NCBI GenBank assembly: GCA_036346395.1
Contig: CM070615.1
Location: 9,925,534-9,989,533, forward strand
DNA length: 64,000 bases
Direction: 5' to 3'
From: Hsuehochloa calcarea
Lineage: Eukaryota > Streptophyta > Magnoliopsida > Poales > Poaceae
The notes below the pieces were generated by a model. It was given only the letters and a program-made list of their open reading frames with translations. It was not told the DNA's origin and ran no database searches. A program made the translations under genes and the position numbers. This document shows positions 1 to 11,595 of this stretch, in pieces. Within the stretch, counting starts at the first letter, position 1. Each line of letters opens with the position of its first letter.

Positions 1-694
1 CATGAAATACAAGTAGCAGAATCAATTCTATCCTTAAGCTTACCATACCTAGCTCTAACTGCATCTACTATATCTTTTACTTCATGTTCACGTTCAATGC
101 AGAAAGAGTAAATGCTAGAATCAACATTATCAGAAGCAACCAAATTGCTAGATTCTAAGCATTTTTCACAAGGAGTGGATTTAACTTCAATTAGCTCAGT
201 TCTAGCATTTTCAAGTTGGTGCAAAGCGACATCATGAGCAGTTTGCAGTTTAGCAAGTTCAGAATGTAATGCATGGCAGGATGAACATTCATCATCGTCA
301 AGACTCTTAGCGTTCACAAGTTCTAATTTCAGGTTATCAATTTGTGACTCTAAATCCTTATTCCTAGCCATGGTAAACTCTGAAGCTTCATCCTGACTAA
401 TCAGTTGCTCATACATGGTATCACAACTAGCAAATAGAATGTCATAGGATGGAGGTACCTCATTGATGGCATCGACGTCAACGAAGTTGGCCATGCAGCA
501 CATGCCGGTGAAGTCCTTTGCCTTCTCCTTCTTCTTGTCTTGAGGAATCTCCTCCTCCTTGTCCTCTTCGCTCTCGGAGTCCACATCGCTCATGGATTGC
601 TCTCTAAAAGCGGCAAGAACCCGGTAAGTGGCCTTCATAAGCTTGGTAGTATCAAATTTGGGTTTGTTCCCATTAGGCTTCCTCCAAGCCGCCT
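1..694 (-). pseudogene. Copia gag (element B), C-terminal extension, fragment
   Basis: Read on the minus strand from 694 this continues the gag of B after the point where A inserted. It has an acidic, lysine-rich stretch (residues like SESEEDKEEE, about 575-520), then a segment ending in GMCCMANF near 490, then an alpha-helical, probably coiled-coil region with CxxC motifs (CSSC near 290, PCEKC near 160). The same order is seen at 3500-4180 in element A, which supports homology. This part of SIRE-type gag lies between the CCHC zinc knuckle and the protease; its function is not known to me. The reading frame is broken by small indels. It is truncated by the window edge. Confidence 0.8.
690..694. 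repeat. Left target site duplication of element A (CGCCT)
   Basis: CGCCT directly precedes the TGTGGA start of the left LTR. The identical five bases follow the CCAACA end of the right LTR at 11591-11595. A 5 bp duplication is normal for copia integrases. Confidence 0.95.
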
Positions 695-804
695 TGTGGA
701 TTTCATGGGGATATGTTCCAGATCTTAGGATGATGTGACAATTGGCAATGGCGTTTACGGTTTGTAGTTTCACGTGTTTTCGACAAAGCTACGAGTATTA
801 CGGG

Positions 805-1124
805 CGGGCGGTCCGACCGTCCTTGCAATGATCCGACCGGTCCCAAATCGGTCGGACCAAGCCATGTGGGCGATCGGACGGCGGTGACCTAAAAGTGTTC
901 AAAGCAGTGGGCCAAAAATAGGTGTTGTAGGCAAGTAAGGGATCCCAATGCACTTGGCCTCATAATTTTGGAGTCTTGATAAGAAGTTCTATTCGTTTTA
1001 ATTTCCGAAGGTTTGGATTTTGGGAGTATGAATTTGGCTAAGTCCCAAGGCGGTCCGACCGCTCACGAGGAGCGGTCCGACCGCCAGGCGGTCCGGCCGC
1101 TCACTGGAGCGGTCGGACCGGTTT
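805..1124. repeat. GGTCCGACC palindrome cluster, U3 of element A
   Basis: Two groups (about 805-885 and 1050-1124) of the short palindromic motif CGGTCCGACCG and its relative CGGTCGGACCG recur every 12-25 bases. The 3' LTR has the equivalent cluster at about 9926-10240 and element B at about 14096-14412 on the minus strand. They could form hairpins or bind a dimeric protein; no function is shown. Confidence 0.85.
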
Positions 1125-1553
1125 CTACTTGAGCGTCGGCCAACCGTGGCGATGTTGATTTGTTAGGTCAAAGTCATTGGTTTCATGGCATATGATTTGC
1201 ATGATGCATGTTTTGACTAACATGGGTCAAGTTGTGAAGAACTTGTTCAAGAATCGTGTTTTCTTATGCGTGGTTGTGCGTGTAGCTTGGTGGTCAACGA
1301 CGGTCAGCGGCGAGGAGGATCGGGACTATACTTGGAGAGTTGAGGTCGAACAATCGACGATGCGGGTGAAGTCAACGACTCAAGTGTGACACAAGATGGA
1401 CAAGGGTGACCTATTGGCAAATCCATGGCGCATGGTGAAGCGGTTTAGGTCAAAGGTTAAAGCGGCGCTTTGAAGCGTCGTGTGTGACTCGTTTGTTAGT
1501 GGGCCTTAAAGGGAGCCCAATTAAGTCAAACCCTAAGAGTTTTAGGCCTCCAC

Positions 1554-1561
1554 TATAAATA
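1554..1561 (+). promoter_or_regulatory. TATA box of 5' LTR, element A
   Basis: TATAAATA within CCACTATAAATAGGAGG, followed by CT-rich DNA and then AAACCCTAATT. The same box is at 10673-10680 in the 3' LTR and at 13404-13411 (minus strand) in the LTR of B. It is the likely core promoter marking the U3/R border region. Confidence 0.75.
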
Positions 1562-2125
1562 GGAGGAGATGGTGGCTGCACCTCTCTCTCTCGCCTTTTA
1601 TGTTTCAAAACCCTAATTGTCTTTAGGGAGTTGAGGTGGAGGCTAGGGCTCTTGATGGTTTGTGGTGAATTCGTGATCTTTGATTGTCCATTGATCCATG
1701 ATGGTGTGGATGTAATCCGGCAACAATCACGAAATCAATCTATGCAAGGTTTGCTTGAGATAAGTCTCTTTTCGTTCTTGCTTTCAATTTCGTGTTTTAG
1801 GGTTTTCTTTGATCCGCGAGTTTGTGATTGATTCTTTCACGTGAATTAGCTTGCTGTGATATGTGTGAATCTATCTAGCATCATCTTGATCATCAATCTC
1901 TCACAAACAAGCTTTAGGATCAAGTTTTCGTTCTTGCCCGTTTTAGACCTTCATTAATCAATTGGCAATTGCTCAAGATCGTTCCAAGAATTATCATAAT
2001 ATTCGATTGGAATAGGTTCTCAATAGCATATAGAAGGTGTGTGCAAAGTTTCATAAAGATTAGAGTTGAGAATCAAAAGTTTCACCTAATTGCAACCGTC
2101 ATCGGTGATTTTTTGTTGCGGATCG

Positions 2126-2262
2126 GTTACGGAGTCGGCCGGTCGGACGCCCGTCATCACCGGTCGAGACCGATTTTGGGCGGTCCGACCGCCACCTAAC
2201 GCCGGTCGGACCGCCCGACAATCGGTCCGACCGATTGGGTCCAGCCAGTCGACCGCCCGTCT
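2126..2262. repeat. Second palindrome cluster, U5 side of element A LTR
   Basis: GGTCGGACC, GGTCCGACC and GGTCGAGACC variants recur about ten times in 137 bases, 200-335 bases before the LTR end. The 3' LTR has the same cluster at about 11250-11380, often with GGTCAGACC in place of GGTCGGACC. Confidence 0.85.
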
Positions 2263-2464
2263 TTGAGTCTTTGCAATCTTAGTTGATTTTGGTAGCATTG
2301 CTTAGGGGTTTAATTGGATTCAATACTAGTCTTCCATTTGTCTTGGTATATTGATCTTCATAGCTTTCTAATAGCTCTTGGAGTGAAATTGTATTGAGTT
2401 CATAATTTGTGAAAAAGTGGCGTGCTCTATTCACCCCCTCTAGTCGCCTTTACGGTCCAACAAG

Positions 2465-2476
2465 TGGTATCGAGCC
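2465..2476 (+). other. Primer-binding site of element A (tRNA-iMet type)
   Basis: TGGTATCGAGCC begins three bases after the LTR. Plant copia elements usually carry TGGTATCAGAGC, complementary to the 3' end of initiator Met tRNA. Here one A of CAGAG is missing, in line with the CAG-to-CG loss seen elsewhere in the window. Confidence 0.85.
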
Positions 2477-2520
2477 GGTTAGTTCAATCTTGATCTTAAC
2501 AGGTCCTTTGAACTTTGGCG

Positions 2521-4600
2521 ATGGATAAGTTTTCTACTAAACCGCATATCTTCGATGGGCACGACTATGCCTATTGGAAGAATCGTATGCGCGTCTTTCT
2601 TGAGAGCGAGGACAAGCTATTTGGGATGTTGTTAGAGTCCCATTGGTTATTCTGAAATTGCTACACACCTTACGCAATTCTTTTGGCTAACAACAATAAG
2701 GCTAAGAATCTTTTATATGGTGCACTTGGTAGACAAGAATATGATAGAATTTGCAATCTTTCAGCTGCGCATGAAATTTGGAACACTCTCGAAACATATC
2801 ATGAGGTTCGTCCCAAATCAAAAAGGTGCGCCAAGCAGTTTACAAGCGTGAATACAATAAATTCGAGATCGTCTGGAGAGAGCATCGATGACATTTTCGA
2901 TCGCTTTAATAAAGTAATTAATCAAATGAAAGTTGTTGATATTGAATATTCTCAATCTGAAAATGCCACCCATCTCTTGGCTGCAATCAACACCAAGGAG
3001 TGGGAGATGAAGGCTCTTGCTATAGAGGAAAATGTTGATCTTTCAAGTCTTACTTTAGAATTGCTTTATAGTAAACTCAAGACTCATGAAATTAAAAGAG
3101 TTGATCATCCCAAGAAAGATAATTTAGCTTTGGTAGCAGATCCTCTCAAAAGGCTTTTGATGACTCTTTTGAATCTTCTTACGGATTTTCATTTGCTTGT
3201 TTATCGCTATTCATGAAGAGGAGCTTGAAAGTATTCTGAAGCGAGTTAGCTCTTCTAGCTAAAAAATTCACACGGGCCTACAATAATGTGAGAAACAAAA
3301 GAGAGGTGGTCGGTGACATGCTATGAATGTGGTGAGCTCAATCATATCAGACAAATTGCCCCAAATTTGAAAGGTAAGAGCAATCATAAGGAAGGAAAGC
3401 CGACTTGGAAGAAGCCTCCTTTCAACAAATCAAGGTATGAGGCTAATAAGCTTGTGAAGGTGCTCACCGGGTCCTTACAGCTTTTGAGGATCAATCCTTG
3501 AGCGATGTGGATCTTTGGGAGTGAGGAGGACAAGGAGGAGGAGATCCTCAAGGCAAAAAAAAGGAAGGCCAAAGACTTCAGCGGCATGTGCTTCATGGTG
3601 ACAAGCGACATTGATGATGATGAGGTATCTTTTTCTTATGATGAGCTTTACGCTAAATATGATTCTATAGTTGAGCAATTGCTTAGTCAAGATGAAGCGC
3701 TAGAATTTGTTATGACAAAAATAAGAAATTAGAGTCAAAGATTAACAAACTGAAAGTAGAGCTTAAAATGCTAAGACTCTTGAACACGATGAATGTTTAT
3801 CTTGTCATGCTATGCACTCGAAATTACTAAGTTACAATCTGCTCATAATATTTACGTACAACAACTTGAGAATGCTAGATCTGAACTAAATGAAATTAAA
3901 AGTGCTCCTTGTGAAAAATGTTTAGAATCTAGTAAATTGATTGCTTTTGATGTGTTTGATTCTAGCCCTTGCACTTCATGTTTAGAAAAGGAACGTGAAA
4001 TCAAAGATATCTTAGAAGCTGCTAGAGTCAAATATGCTAAGCTTAAGGACAATATTGAAAATACTACTTGTGCTTCTTGTTCCGCTCTTAAGCTTGAAAT
4101 TGCTTTGTATAAGGAGAAATCTATGGATAAAACTTGTGATGCTTGTGTTAACTTGAGAAAGAAAATGCTTACCTTCATGATACATTAGAAATTTTCTAAA
4201 GGTAAGAAACAATTAAACATGATTCTTGACAAGTCTAAAACTCCTTATAAGAAGCAAGGTTTAGGATTCAATTCTTTTCAAGACAATTCAAACCCAAAAG
4301 TCATTCAAGTCTTGGAAAAGGTTTAATTGAATTCAAAACCCAACTTGCAAAAAACATCTTTTAAATCTGCGAGGCTTTGCCCAACCTTGTATTAATTCAA
4401 ATGGTGCTTCTTCTAGTAGTACCAAATACCATTGCACTTATTGCAAGAAAGGTGGGCATTTGATTGAATTTTGTTGGCGTAGGTTGAAAAATGATAGGAA
4501 AAATTTTGATAGAATTTCATTCATGCAACCTAGAGCTTCTATGAGACATGGTAACATTGAAAAGAATAAACACGGATTAGGATTTTCTCTCATGCAAATC
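2521..4600 (+). pseudogene. Copia gag polyprotein region, element A (broken)
   Basis: The capsid/nucleocapsid part of element A. The ATG at 2521 opens MDKFSTKPHIFDG, the usual start of this gag type, about 45 bases after the PBS. The central gag domain (UBN2-like) reads well from 2683 to 3190. A zinc knuckle lies at about 3316-3358 (CYECGELNHI, with the last Cys lost). An acidic stretch follows (SEEDKEEE, 3517-3540), then a helical region with five CxxC motifs (near 3792, 3907, 3967, 4066 and 4132), and a second CCHC knuckle (CTYCKKGGHLIEFC) at about 4435-4475. Stops and frameshifts break it at several points (for example near 2655, 3215 and 3730). It packages element RNA in the family; this copy cannot make a full protein as written. 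Confidence 0.88.
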
Positions 4601-4637
4601 ATTATGTTTCTAGATATCCTAATTCTAATGTTTATCG

Positions 4638-4715
4638 ATGGCGGTCGACATTGGTGGTCACCGGTCGACCGTTTTGGTCGCCGGTCGACCGCCCGACAGC
4701 ACTGTCGACCGCCCA
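4638..4715. repeat. Palindromic GGTCGACC cassette inside gag of element A
   Basis: About 75 bases hold four CGGTCGACCG-like motifs and a GCCCGACAGCACTG segment. This is the same class of motif as in the LTR clusters, where GCCCGACAATCGG occurs at about 2212-2224. It lies between the second zinc knuckle and the protease. The sequences on both sides still read as retroelement coding DNA. Confidence 0.7.
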
Positions 4716-4779
4716 TGGACAGTTTAAGTCTCATGTTAATTTAAACATTGCTCATAACCGAATATTAGATGAAATCAAG

Positions 4780-6010
4780 GATAGTACTTCTGGTTTGTAT
4801 ACTCCTTGCAGACGTGTGTCTCGATCTTGGATTCCTAAATCTTGTTTATCTAACTTGATGTTGAGACACATCGTTCTTTTGTTCCTTGATTTTCGAGATT
4901 ACGCGGAAAGGGGAAGAACACGTGGTTCGTTGACTCCGGATGTTCACGCCACATGACCGGAAACTCAAAATGGTTCACCTCTTTCACGCGGGCAACAAGT
5001 GATGACTTCATCACCTTTGGAGATGATACACAAGGGCGAATTGAAGGAACAGGATCAATTAGGGTAAACAACAAATTCATTCTAAAGGATGTCGCTCTTG
5101 TGGACAAGCTTAGGTATAATCTTCTTTACTGTTTCTCGACTTCTTGATGATGGTTATGAGGCTGCTTTTAAGAAAAATGTTTGTCGTGTGCTTGATTCTC
5201 TTGGTGAGCTTGTGTTTGGAATCTCTAGAGTTGGTAGAATTTTTGGGTGATTTTTGAGAATCTCTTCTTTGGATCTCTTAAATGTTTGCTTACATCTTCT
5301 TGATTTACGGCTTTGGCATCGACGTTTGGGGCACATTGGTTTTGATCATCGACACGAGTTAGCAACCTTGATCTCATGAGAGGTTTGCCCAAACTCAAAG
5401 TTGTCAAGGATCTTTGTATGTGCACCACAGTAGGCATGGCAAACAAGTTGCCGCCTCACACCCTACTCGTGACTATGGTTATGGTGACGGACTAGGGCGG
5501 TTGCTTCATATGGATCTTGTTGGTCTGCTAGAGTCCGGTCGATCGGTGGAAAATGGTATATTCTTGTCATAGTCGATGATCTTTCTAGATATACTTGGGT
5601 GTTCTTTCTTACTTCAAAAGATGAAGCTTTTGGTTATTTTCATGACCTTGTTCTTCGTTTGGCTTCGAGCTTCTGGTGCTTTGAGAGCGATTCGCGATGA
5701 TAATGGCACGGAGTTCAAAAATGCTTCTTTGCTTCTTTTGTCTTTGGCGTGGTATTGAGCATCGCTTCTCCTCTCCACACGTCCCTCAACAAAATGGCGT
5801 GGTGGAAAGGAAGAATAGGACCTTAGTCGAAATGGCTAGACGATGCTAGATGAATATAGCACACCGAGGAGATTTTGGGCGAAGCTATTGCTCTTGCTTG
5901 CCATATTGCAAATCGTGTCTTTTGAGACCTTCTTTAGGCAAGACTCCTTATGAGCTTCGTTTTGGTAGAAAACCCTCTGTTTCGCATTTTGAGTTTTGGA
6001 TCAAAATGTT
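4780..6010 (+). pseudogene. Copia protease and integrase region, element A (broken)
   Basis: The protease centre reads WFVDSGCSRHMTG at 4923-4961, with the catalytic D-S-G at 4932-4940. A GAG-pre-integrase motif (HRRLGHIGFDH) lies at about 5313-5345, and a fragment of the integrase core follows: VDDLSR near 5573, DNGTEF at about 5698-5715, and NGVVERKNRTLVEM near 5790-5832 with the catalytic Glu. Order and spacing are typical for copia. In the family the protease cuts the polyprotein and the integrase joins cDNA to the target. Several frameshifts separate the motifs, so no single frame spans them. Confidence 0.88.
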
Positions 6011-6539
6011 TTATTCTTAAGACAGCAATTTAGATAAATTTGAATCAAGAACTTTTGATGGGATATTTACAGGTTATCCTGCTCATTCGAGGGTTTTCGG
6101 GTTTTAATCTCGAGACTAACATTATTCAGGAGACTTGTAATGTCACTTTTGATGAGACTAGCCACAGAGCTAGATCTATTACTCTGAGATGATTCTGGTG
6201 ACATAAAGCATTTTGTGGAGGAAGATGAGGACGAAGCTAATATCATTCCTTCATCTGCTTTGCTCTTGAAGCGCCTATATTGATACAAGAACACCTTTCG
6301 TCTACTTCACCTTGATTGAGGCTCTGCTGCATCTTCATCATCGCAGATACTGCGGAGGTCGAAGAAGCGTTATCTCACCCGGCGCTCAACCGCATTCGAG
6401 AGACAAAGATCCTCGGAGCGGATAATAGGTAATCTACATGAGCGAGTCACTCGCTCGGTATAATGATCCAAATCTCTACTCTCATTCGGCTTTTGTTGCT
6501 TCTTTTGAACCCGCGATATATCACATGCTTTATCGATTC

Positions 6540-7970
6540 TAGTGGGTAAATGCCATGCATGAGGAGTTAGAGAATTTTGAAAGAAACAAAGTTTGGAACC
6601 TAGTAGAACCTCCTAGTGGTCATAATGTTATAGGAACCCGTTGGGTGTTTAAGAATAAACAAGGTGAGGATGGTTACGTGGTTAGAAATAAGGCAGATTG
6701 GTAGCTCGGGGTTTTAGCCAAGTTGAGGGTTAGATTTTGATGAGACATTTGCTCTGTTGCTAGACTAGAAGCCATTCGCATTACTTGCATTTGCTGCATC
6801 AAAGGTTTTAAATTATATCGGATGGATGTTAAAAGTGCCTTTTAAATGGTTTCATAGATGAGAAAGTGTATGTTAAGCAACCCCGGTTTTGAGGATCCTA
6901 AATATCCAAATCGTGTTTTCAAGCTATCTAAAGCATTGTATGGTCTTAAACAAGCCCCTAGAGCACAGTATGATAGACTTAAGACCTTCTTGCTTAAAAA
7001 TAATTTTGAAATGGGTAAAGTGGATAAAACTCTATTCATTCTTAGGCGTGACAATGACTTCTGCTTGCTCAAATTTATGTGGATGATATTATCTTTGGTG
7101 GTTCCTCTAATGCTCTTGTTTCGACTTTTACGACACTATGTCCGAGGAATTTGAGATGAGTATGATGGGAGAGCTTAATTACTTTTGGGACTTCAAATCA
7201 AGCAATGCAAGGAAGGAACTTTCATCCATGAGACAAGTACACTAAAGATCTACTAAACGCTTCAACATGGGTATTGCAAGCCAATTTCCACTCCCATGGC
7301 AACCTCATTGTTTTGGATCCGGATGAGGAAGGAGAAGTCGTGGATCAACGCGAGTACCGCATGACATGATCGGCTCCTTACGTATTTGACGGCCTCGAGA
7401 CCGGACATTCACTTCACGGTATGCCTTTGTGCAAGATTTGAGCGTCTCAGAGAACTTCCCATCGCCAAGCCGTTAAGCGCATATTCGGTATTTACACTCT
7501 ACCCTCTTATATGGCATTTGGTATTCTGCTCTTGACTTTGTCCATTAGAGGTTTTGATTCGATTTTGCGGGTGTCGGTTAGATAGGAAGAGTACCTCGAG
7601 CACTGTCACTTCCTAGGCACTTCTCTTGTATCTTGGTCCTCTAGGAAGCGGTCTTCATTGCACAATCCATCTTTGGCGGAGTATGTAGGCTGCTTTGCTA
7701 GTTCTTTGTAGCTGATTTTGTGGATGGCGTCCACTTTGAAAGATTATGGGTTAAACTTTGCTAGTGTTCCTCTTTTACGTGATAACACTTCGCTATTAAT
7801 ATTGCTAAAAACCCGATTGCAACATTCTAGGACTAAGCACATAGACATTCGCTTTCACTTCCTTAAAGATCATGTTGAAAAAGGTGATATTGTGATGCAC
7901 TTCGTGAGTCAGAAGCTCAATTGGCGGATATTCTTACCAAGCCTTTAGATCAAACCAGTTTTCCTCCTTA
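6540..7970 (+). pseudogene. Copia reverse transcriptase and RNase H region, element A (broken)
   Basis: The RT begins near 6555 (MHEELENFERNKVW) and runs through GTRWVFKNKQGEDG at 6632-6673, the remains of MDVKSAFLNG at about 6826-6850, LSKALYGLKQAPRA at 6925-6966 and the active site YVDDIIFGG at about 7077-7103. RNase H is recognisable from about 7310 and ends near 7965 with RTKHIDIRFHFLKD and a terminal LTKPL-like tail. RT copies the element RNA and RNase H removes it. At least six frame breaks are present. Distances between motifs are close to those of intact copia elements, so the damage is mainly small indels. Confidence 0.88.
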
Positions 7971-9800
7971 AGAAGCGAGTTAGGGTAATTTATCCTTATG
8001 GGTTGGTTTGAGGGGAGTTTGATCTTTTCTTATCTTTCCTTGTTCTTTTGATCTTTTATTGTTCTTTTCCAACTTAGTGATCTTTTGAACTTTTTAGGTT
8101 TTAGGCTTTTTAATTGCATCTCATTGTGTCATATTGCATTCATATGAAAATTCAACAAGTGGTTACAACAAATGGTATGAAAAATCCAAAAGATGCATTG
8201 TAATATAAGATTTTACCTTATTTTTAAAATTGATGAAGCTTTGCCTATTACCCTTTAGAGCTTTTGTATTTCAATTCTTGCTCAATGTCATGTCTAGTTC
8301 TTTGACTTGCTAGAATTATCATGCTTTTACATGTGTAGCTAAGTCTTTGCTATATGAGCTAGAATCTTTTAAACAACTCAAACTAAGAAATTGCAATTTG
8401 TGGATGTTTTAGCGAGTTGCGCAATTAGTGCTCCTCTTGTGACATTGGCCTGTCGAATTGCTTTGTTAGCTCTTTGATCTAAAATTGACCATTACTTGAG
8501 CTTTTGTGTTCTTGAGATTCTAAAAGCGCTCTTGTGAAAAATGAAAATCAAGATTGTCTTATGCTTAAATTGTGCCAAACTATTCTTACGAGGCCTTGTC
8601 AAATGACATGAACTTGGAGATAGTTTGATGAACGAACGATCTCATGGGGACCGCTTGTCGAAATGACATGAACCTCAAGATTTGTCGCCCGGTAGAAGCT
8701 TAGAAAGAGTTTGTGGATGGCTCCTAGTCCGGATCTTCTTTACTAAGATATACCTTTAATCAACTTTTGGTCGAAGCTTAGGATGAGTTTGTGGATGGCT
8801 CCTAGTCCGGGATCTTGTCACTAAGTTAGATCATTAGTCAACTTCAATATTCAATGCAAATGAGAAAAATGTTGACAAATGGGCGTTTACAAAATATTGA
8901 GCAAAATGATTCAATATGGGACTTGATTGACTCTTAATGTGGTCTTTGTTAGATTTTGATCTCACTTTGACATTTTGACATGGCCAATTTCACTTTAGGA
9001 TCCTGTTGATGAACTTCTTTGAATTTGAGCGTTGCTTAAATTGATCAAATCCTTTGCTTTACTTTTGAGCCTTTGTGCTTAGCTTTGATATATATGTCTT
9101 ACCATGATCTTGCTAGCTATTTGTCGGGCTTGATATCTTGTTTGTGCAATATTAGAGATACTAGCTTGTTCTTTTGGGTAATCTCCAAAGCTTCTTGTAA
9201 TCAAAAATTGAAAAATACAAAAATTGAAGCCACTCCATTGCACTTCATGCATATTCCTCTTTATGCTTCTTTTGTTTACCTTCTTCCTTTATTCTATATT
9301 TATTATCTCTGGATGAGAGGAAGATGTGATTCCTTGATGAATCCATTGTCAAAGGGGGAGAAGATGTGTTAAATGAGAAGAGAAGATGTGTTAATGAGAA
9401 TATATTTCTTTCTTTGGGGAGAAGTTTGTACAAAGGGGAGAAACGAAAATTTAAAATTGAGGATCATAGTGAGGGGAGTTCTTGAGTTGCATTCTTATTG
9501 TCTTATTGAATATTCGAACTTGAATTGCATTCTTTTATCCTCACAATGATCATAGGTCAATTGAACAATTGTTCTTTCATATGGACCTCATGTGAGAATT
9601 TTGACCCTTTTCCGAAATCAAAGTTTTTATGCTTTCTTTTGCCTTGTCTCACATGCCTATACTATTACGATGCCGGCTTGGTCATTTTCATTGCTTTTTC
9701 TTGCTTATGGACCAAGTTGTGCCTTTGTCTTAGCGGCTGCGAGTAAACTCGTTTTCAAACCTCTTACTTACATTTTACGGATAATTGCCAATGTGTTCAT
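7971..9800 (+). other. Noncoding 3' internal region of element A
   Basis: This stretch between RNase H and the 3' LTR has no convincing reading frame. It contains two imperfect direct copies with a period near 78 bases (about 8695-8770 and 8773-8845) sharing GTTTGTGGATGGCTCCTAG, and two copies of AATGACATGAAC (near 8604 and 8661). Element D has a matching motif (GTGGATGGCACCTAG near 25809). SIRE-type elements often have long 3' regions, sometimes with an env-like frame; I see none here. Confidence 0.7.
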
Positions 9801-9811
9801 CAAGGGGAGAT
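9801..9811 (+). other. Polypurine tract of element A
   Basis: CAAGGGGAGAT lies directly before the TGTGGA start of the 3' LTR. This is the expected place and composition for the plus-strand primer. Confidence 0.8.
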
Positions 9812-11590
9812 TGTGGATTTCATGGGGATATGTTCGGATCTTAGGATGATGTGACAATTGGCAATGGCGTTTACGGTTTGTAGTTTCACGTGTTTCGACA
9901 AAGCTACAGGTATTACGGGCGATAGGCGGTCCGACCGGTCCTTGCAGCGGTCCGACCGGTCCCAAATCGGTCGGACCGGCCATGTGGGCGATCGGACCGG
10001 CGATGACCTAAAAGTGTTCAAAACAATTTGGCCAAAAATAGGTGTTGTAGGCAAGTGAGGGATCCCAATGCACTTGGTCTCATAATTTTGGAGTCTCGAT
10101 GAAGTTCTATTGGTTTTAATTTCGGAAGGTTTGGATTTTGGGAGTATGAATTTCGGCTAAGTCCCAAGGCGGTCCGACCGCTCCGGGAGCGGTCCGACCG
10201 CCAAGATGGTCCGACCGGCTCACTGGGCGGTTAGACCGTTTCTACTTGAGCGTCGGCCAACCGTGGCGATGTTGATTTGTTAGGTCAAAGTCATTGGTTT
10301 CATGGCATATGATTTGCATGATGCATGTTTTGACTAACATGGGTCAAGTTGTGAAGAACTTGTTCCCGAATCGTGTTTTCTTGTGCGTGGTTGTGCGGTA
10401 GCTTGGTGGTCAACGACGGTCAGCGGCGAGGAGGATCGGGACTAGACTTGGAGAGTTGAGGTCGAGCGATCGACGATGCGGGTGAAGTCAACGACTCAAG
10501 CGTGACACAAGATGGACAAGGGTGACCTATTGGCAAATCCATGGCGCATGGTGAAGCGGTTTAGGTCAAAGGTTAAAGACGGCGCTTTGCGAAGCGTGCG
10601 TGTGTGACCCGTTTGTTAGTGGGCCTTAACGGAGCCCAATTAAGTCAAACCCTAAGAGTTTTAGGCCTCCACTATAAATAGGAGGAGATGGTGGTGCACC
10701 TCTCTCTCTCGCCTTTTTATGTTTCAAAACCCTAATTGTCTTTAGGGAGTTGAGGTGGAGGCTAGGGCTCTTGATGGTTTGTGGTGAATTTCGTGATCTT
10801 TGATTGTCCACGATCCATGATGGTGTGGATGTAATCCGGAACAATCACGAAATCAATCTATGCAAGGTTTGCTTGAGATAAGTCTCTTTTCGTTCTTGCT
10901 TTCAATTTCGTGTTTTTAGGGCTTTCTTTGATCCAGCGAGTTTGTGATTGATTCTTTCCGTGAATTAGCTTGCTGTGATATGTGTGAATCTATCTAGCAT
11001 CATCTTGATCATCAATCTCTCACAAACAAGCTTTAGGATCAAGTTTTCGTTCTTGCGGTTTAGACCTTCATTAATCAATTGGCAATTGCTCAAGATCGTT
11101 CCAAGAATTATCATAATATTCGATTGGAATAGGTCCTCAATAGCATATAGAAGGTGTGTGCAAAGTTTCATAAAGATTAGAGTTGAGAATCAAAAGTTTC
11201 ACCTAATTGCAACCGTCATCGGTGATTTTCTTTGTTGCGGATCGGTTACGGAGTCGGCCGGTCAGACCGCCCGTCATCACCGGTCAGACCAATTTTGGAG
11301 CGGTCCGACCGCCAGCATAACGCCGGTCAGACCGCCCGGCAATCGGTCCGACCGATTGGGTCCAGCGGTCAGACCGCCCGTGCTGTGAGTCTTTGCAATC
11401 TTAGTTGATTTTGGTAGCATTGCTTAGGGGTTTAATTGGATTCAATACTAGTCTTCCGCTGTACTGGTATATTGATCTTCATAGCTTTCTAATAGCTACT
11501 GGAGTGAAATTGTATTGAGTTCATAATTTGTGAAAAAGTGAGCGTGCTCCTATTCACCCCCCCCCCTCTAGTCGCCTTTACGGTCCAACA
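9812..11590 (+). repeat. 3' LTR of element A
   Basis: 1779 bases, TGTGGATTTC to GGTCCAACA, matching 695-2462. The TATA box is at 10673-10680 and palindrome clusters lie at about 9926-10240 and 11250-11380. Many differences from the 5' LTR are one- or two-base indels, often at CAG or CTG. A C9 run near 11560 replaces a C5 run in the other copy. Confidence 0.95.
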
Positions 11591-11595
11591 CGCCT
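11591..11595. repeat. Right target site duplication of element A (CGCCT)
   Basis: CGCCT follows the right LTR and matches 690-694. Gag of element B resumes directly after it. Confidence 0.95.

Larger units (their letters stand above)
695..2462 (+). repeat. 5' LTR of element A
   Basis: The LTR starts TGTGGATTTC and ends GGTCCAACA, giving TG...CA ends. It matches 9812-11590 along its whole length with many small indels. It contains a TATA box at 1554-1561 about 860 bases in, a CT-rich stretch after it, and palindrome clusters at 805-1124 and 2126-2262. It ends three bases before the primer-binding site. Confidence 0.95.
695..11590 (+). mobile_element. Complete copia element A (SIRE/Maximus-like), 10.9 kb
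   Basis: A full-length Ty1/copia retrotransposon with two LTRs (695-2462 and 9812-11590), an initiator-Met-like primer site, a gag-protease-integrase-RT-RNase H region in copia order, a purine-rich tract before the 3' LTR and a perfect 5 bp TSD. The LTRs of about 1.77 kb, a gag with a long CxxC coiled-coil extension, and about 1.8 kb of noncoding DNA between RNase H and the 3' LTR fit the SIRE/Maximus lineage; this assignment is inference. All reading frames are broken, so it is not autonomous as written. It inserted into the gag of element B in the opposite orientation. Confidence 0.93.

Noticed and set aside
805..2262. Regularly spaced palindromes considered as a CRISPR-like array
   Set aside because: Repeats are only 9-11 bases, spacers are short and irregular, the same clusters occur in both LTRs, and the context is a plant retrotransposon.
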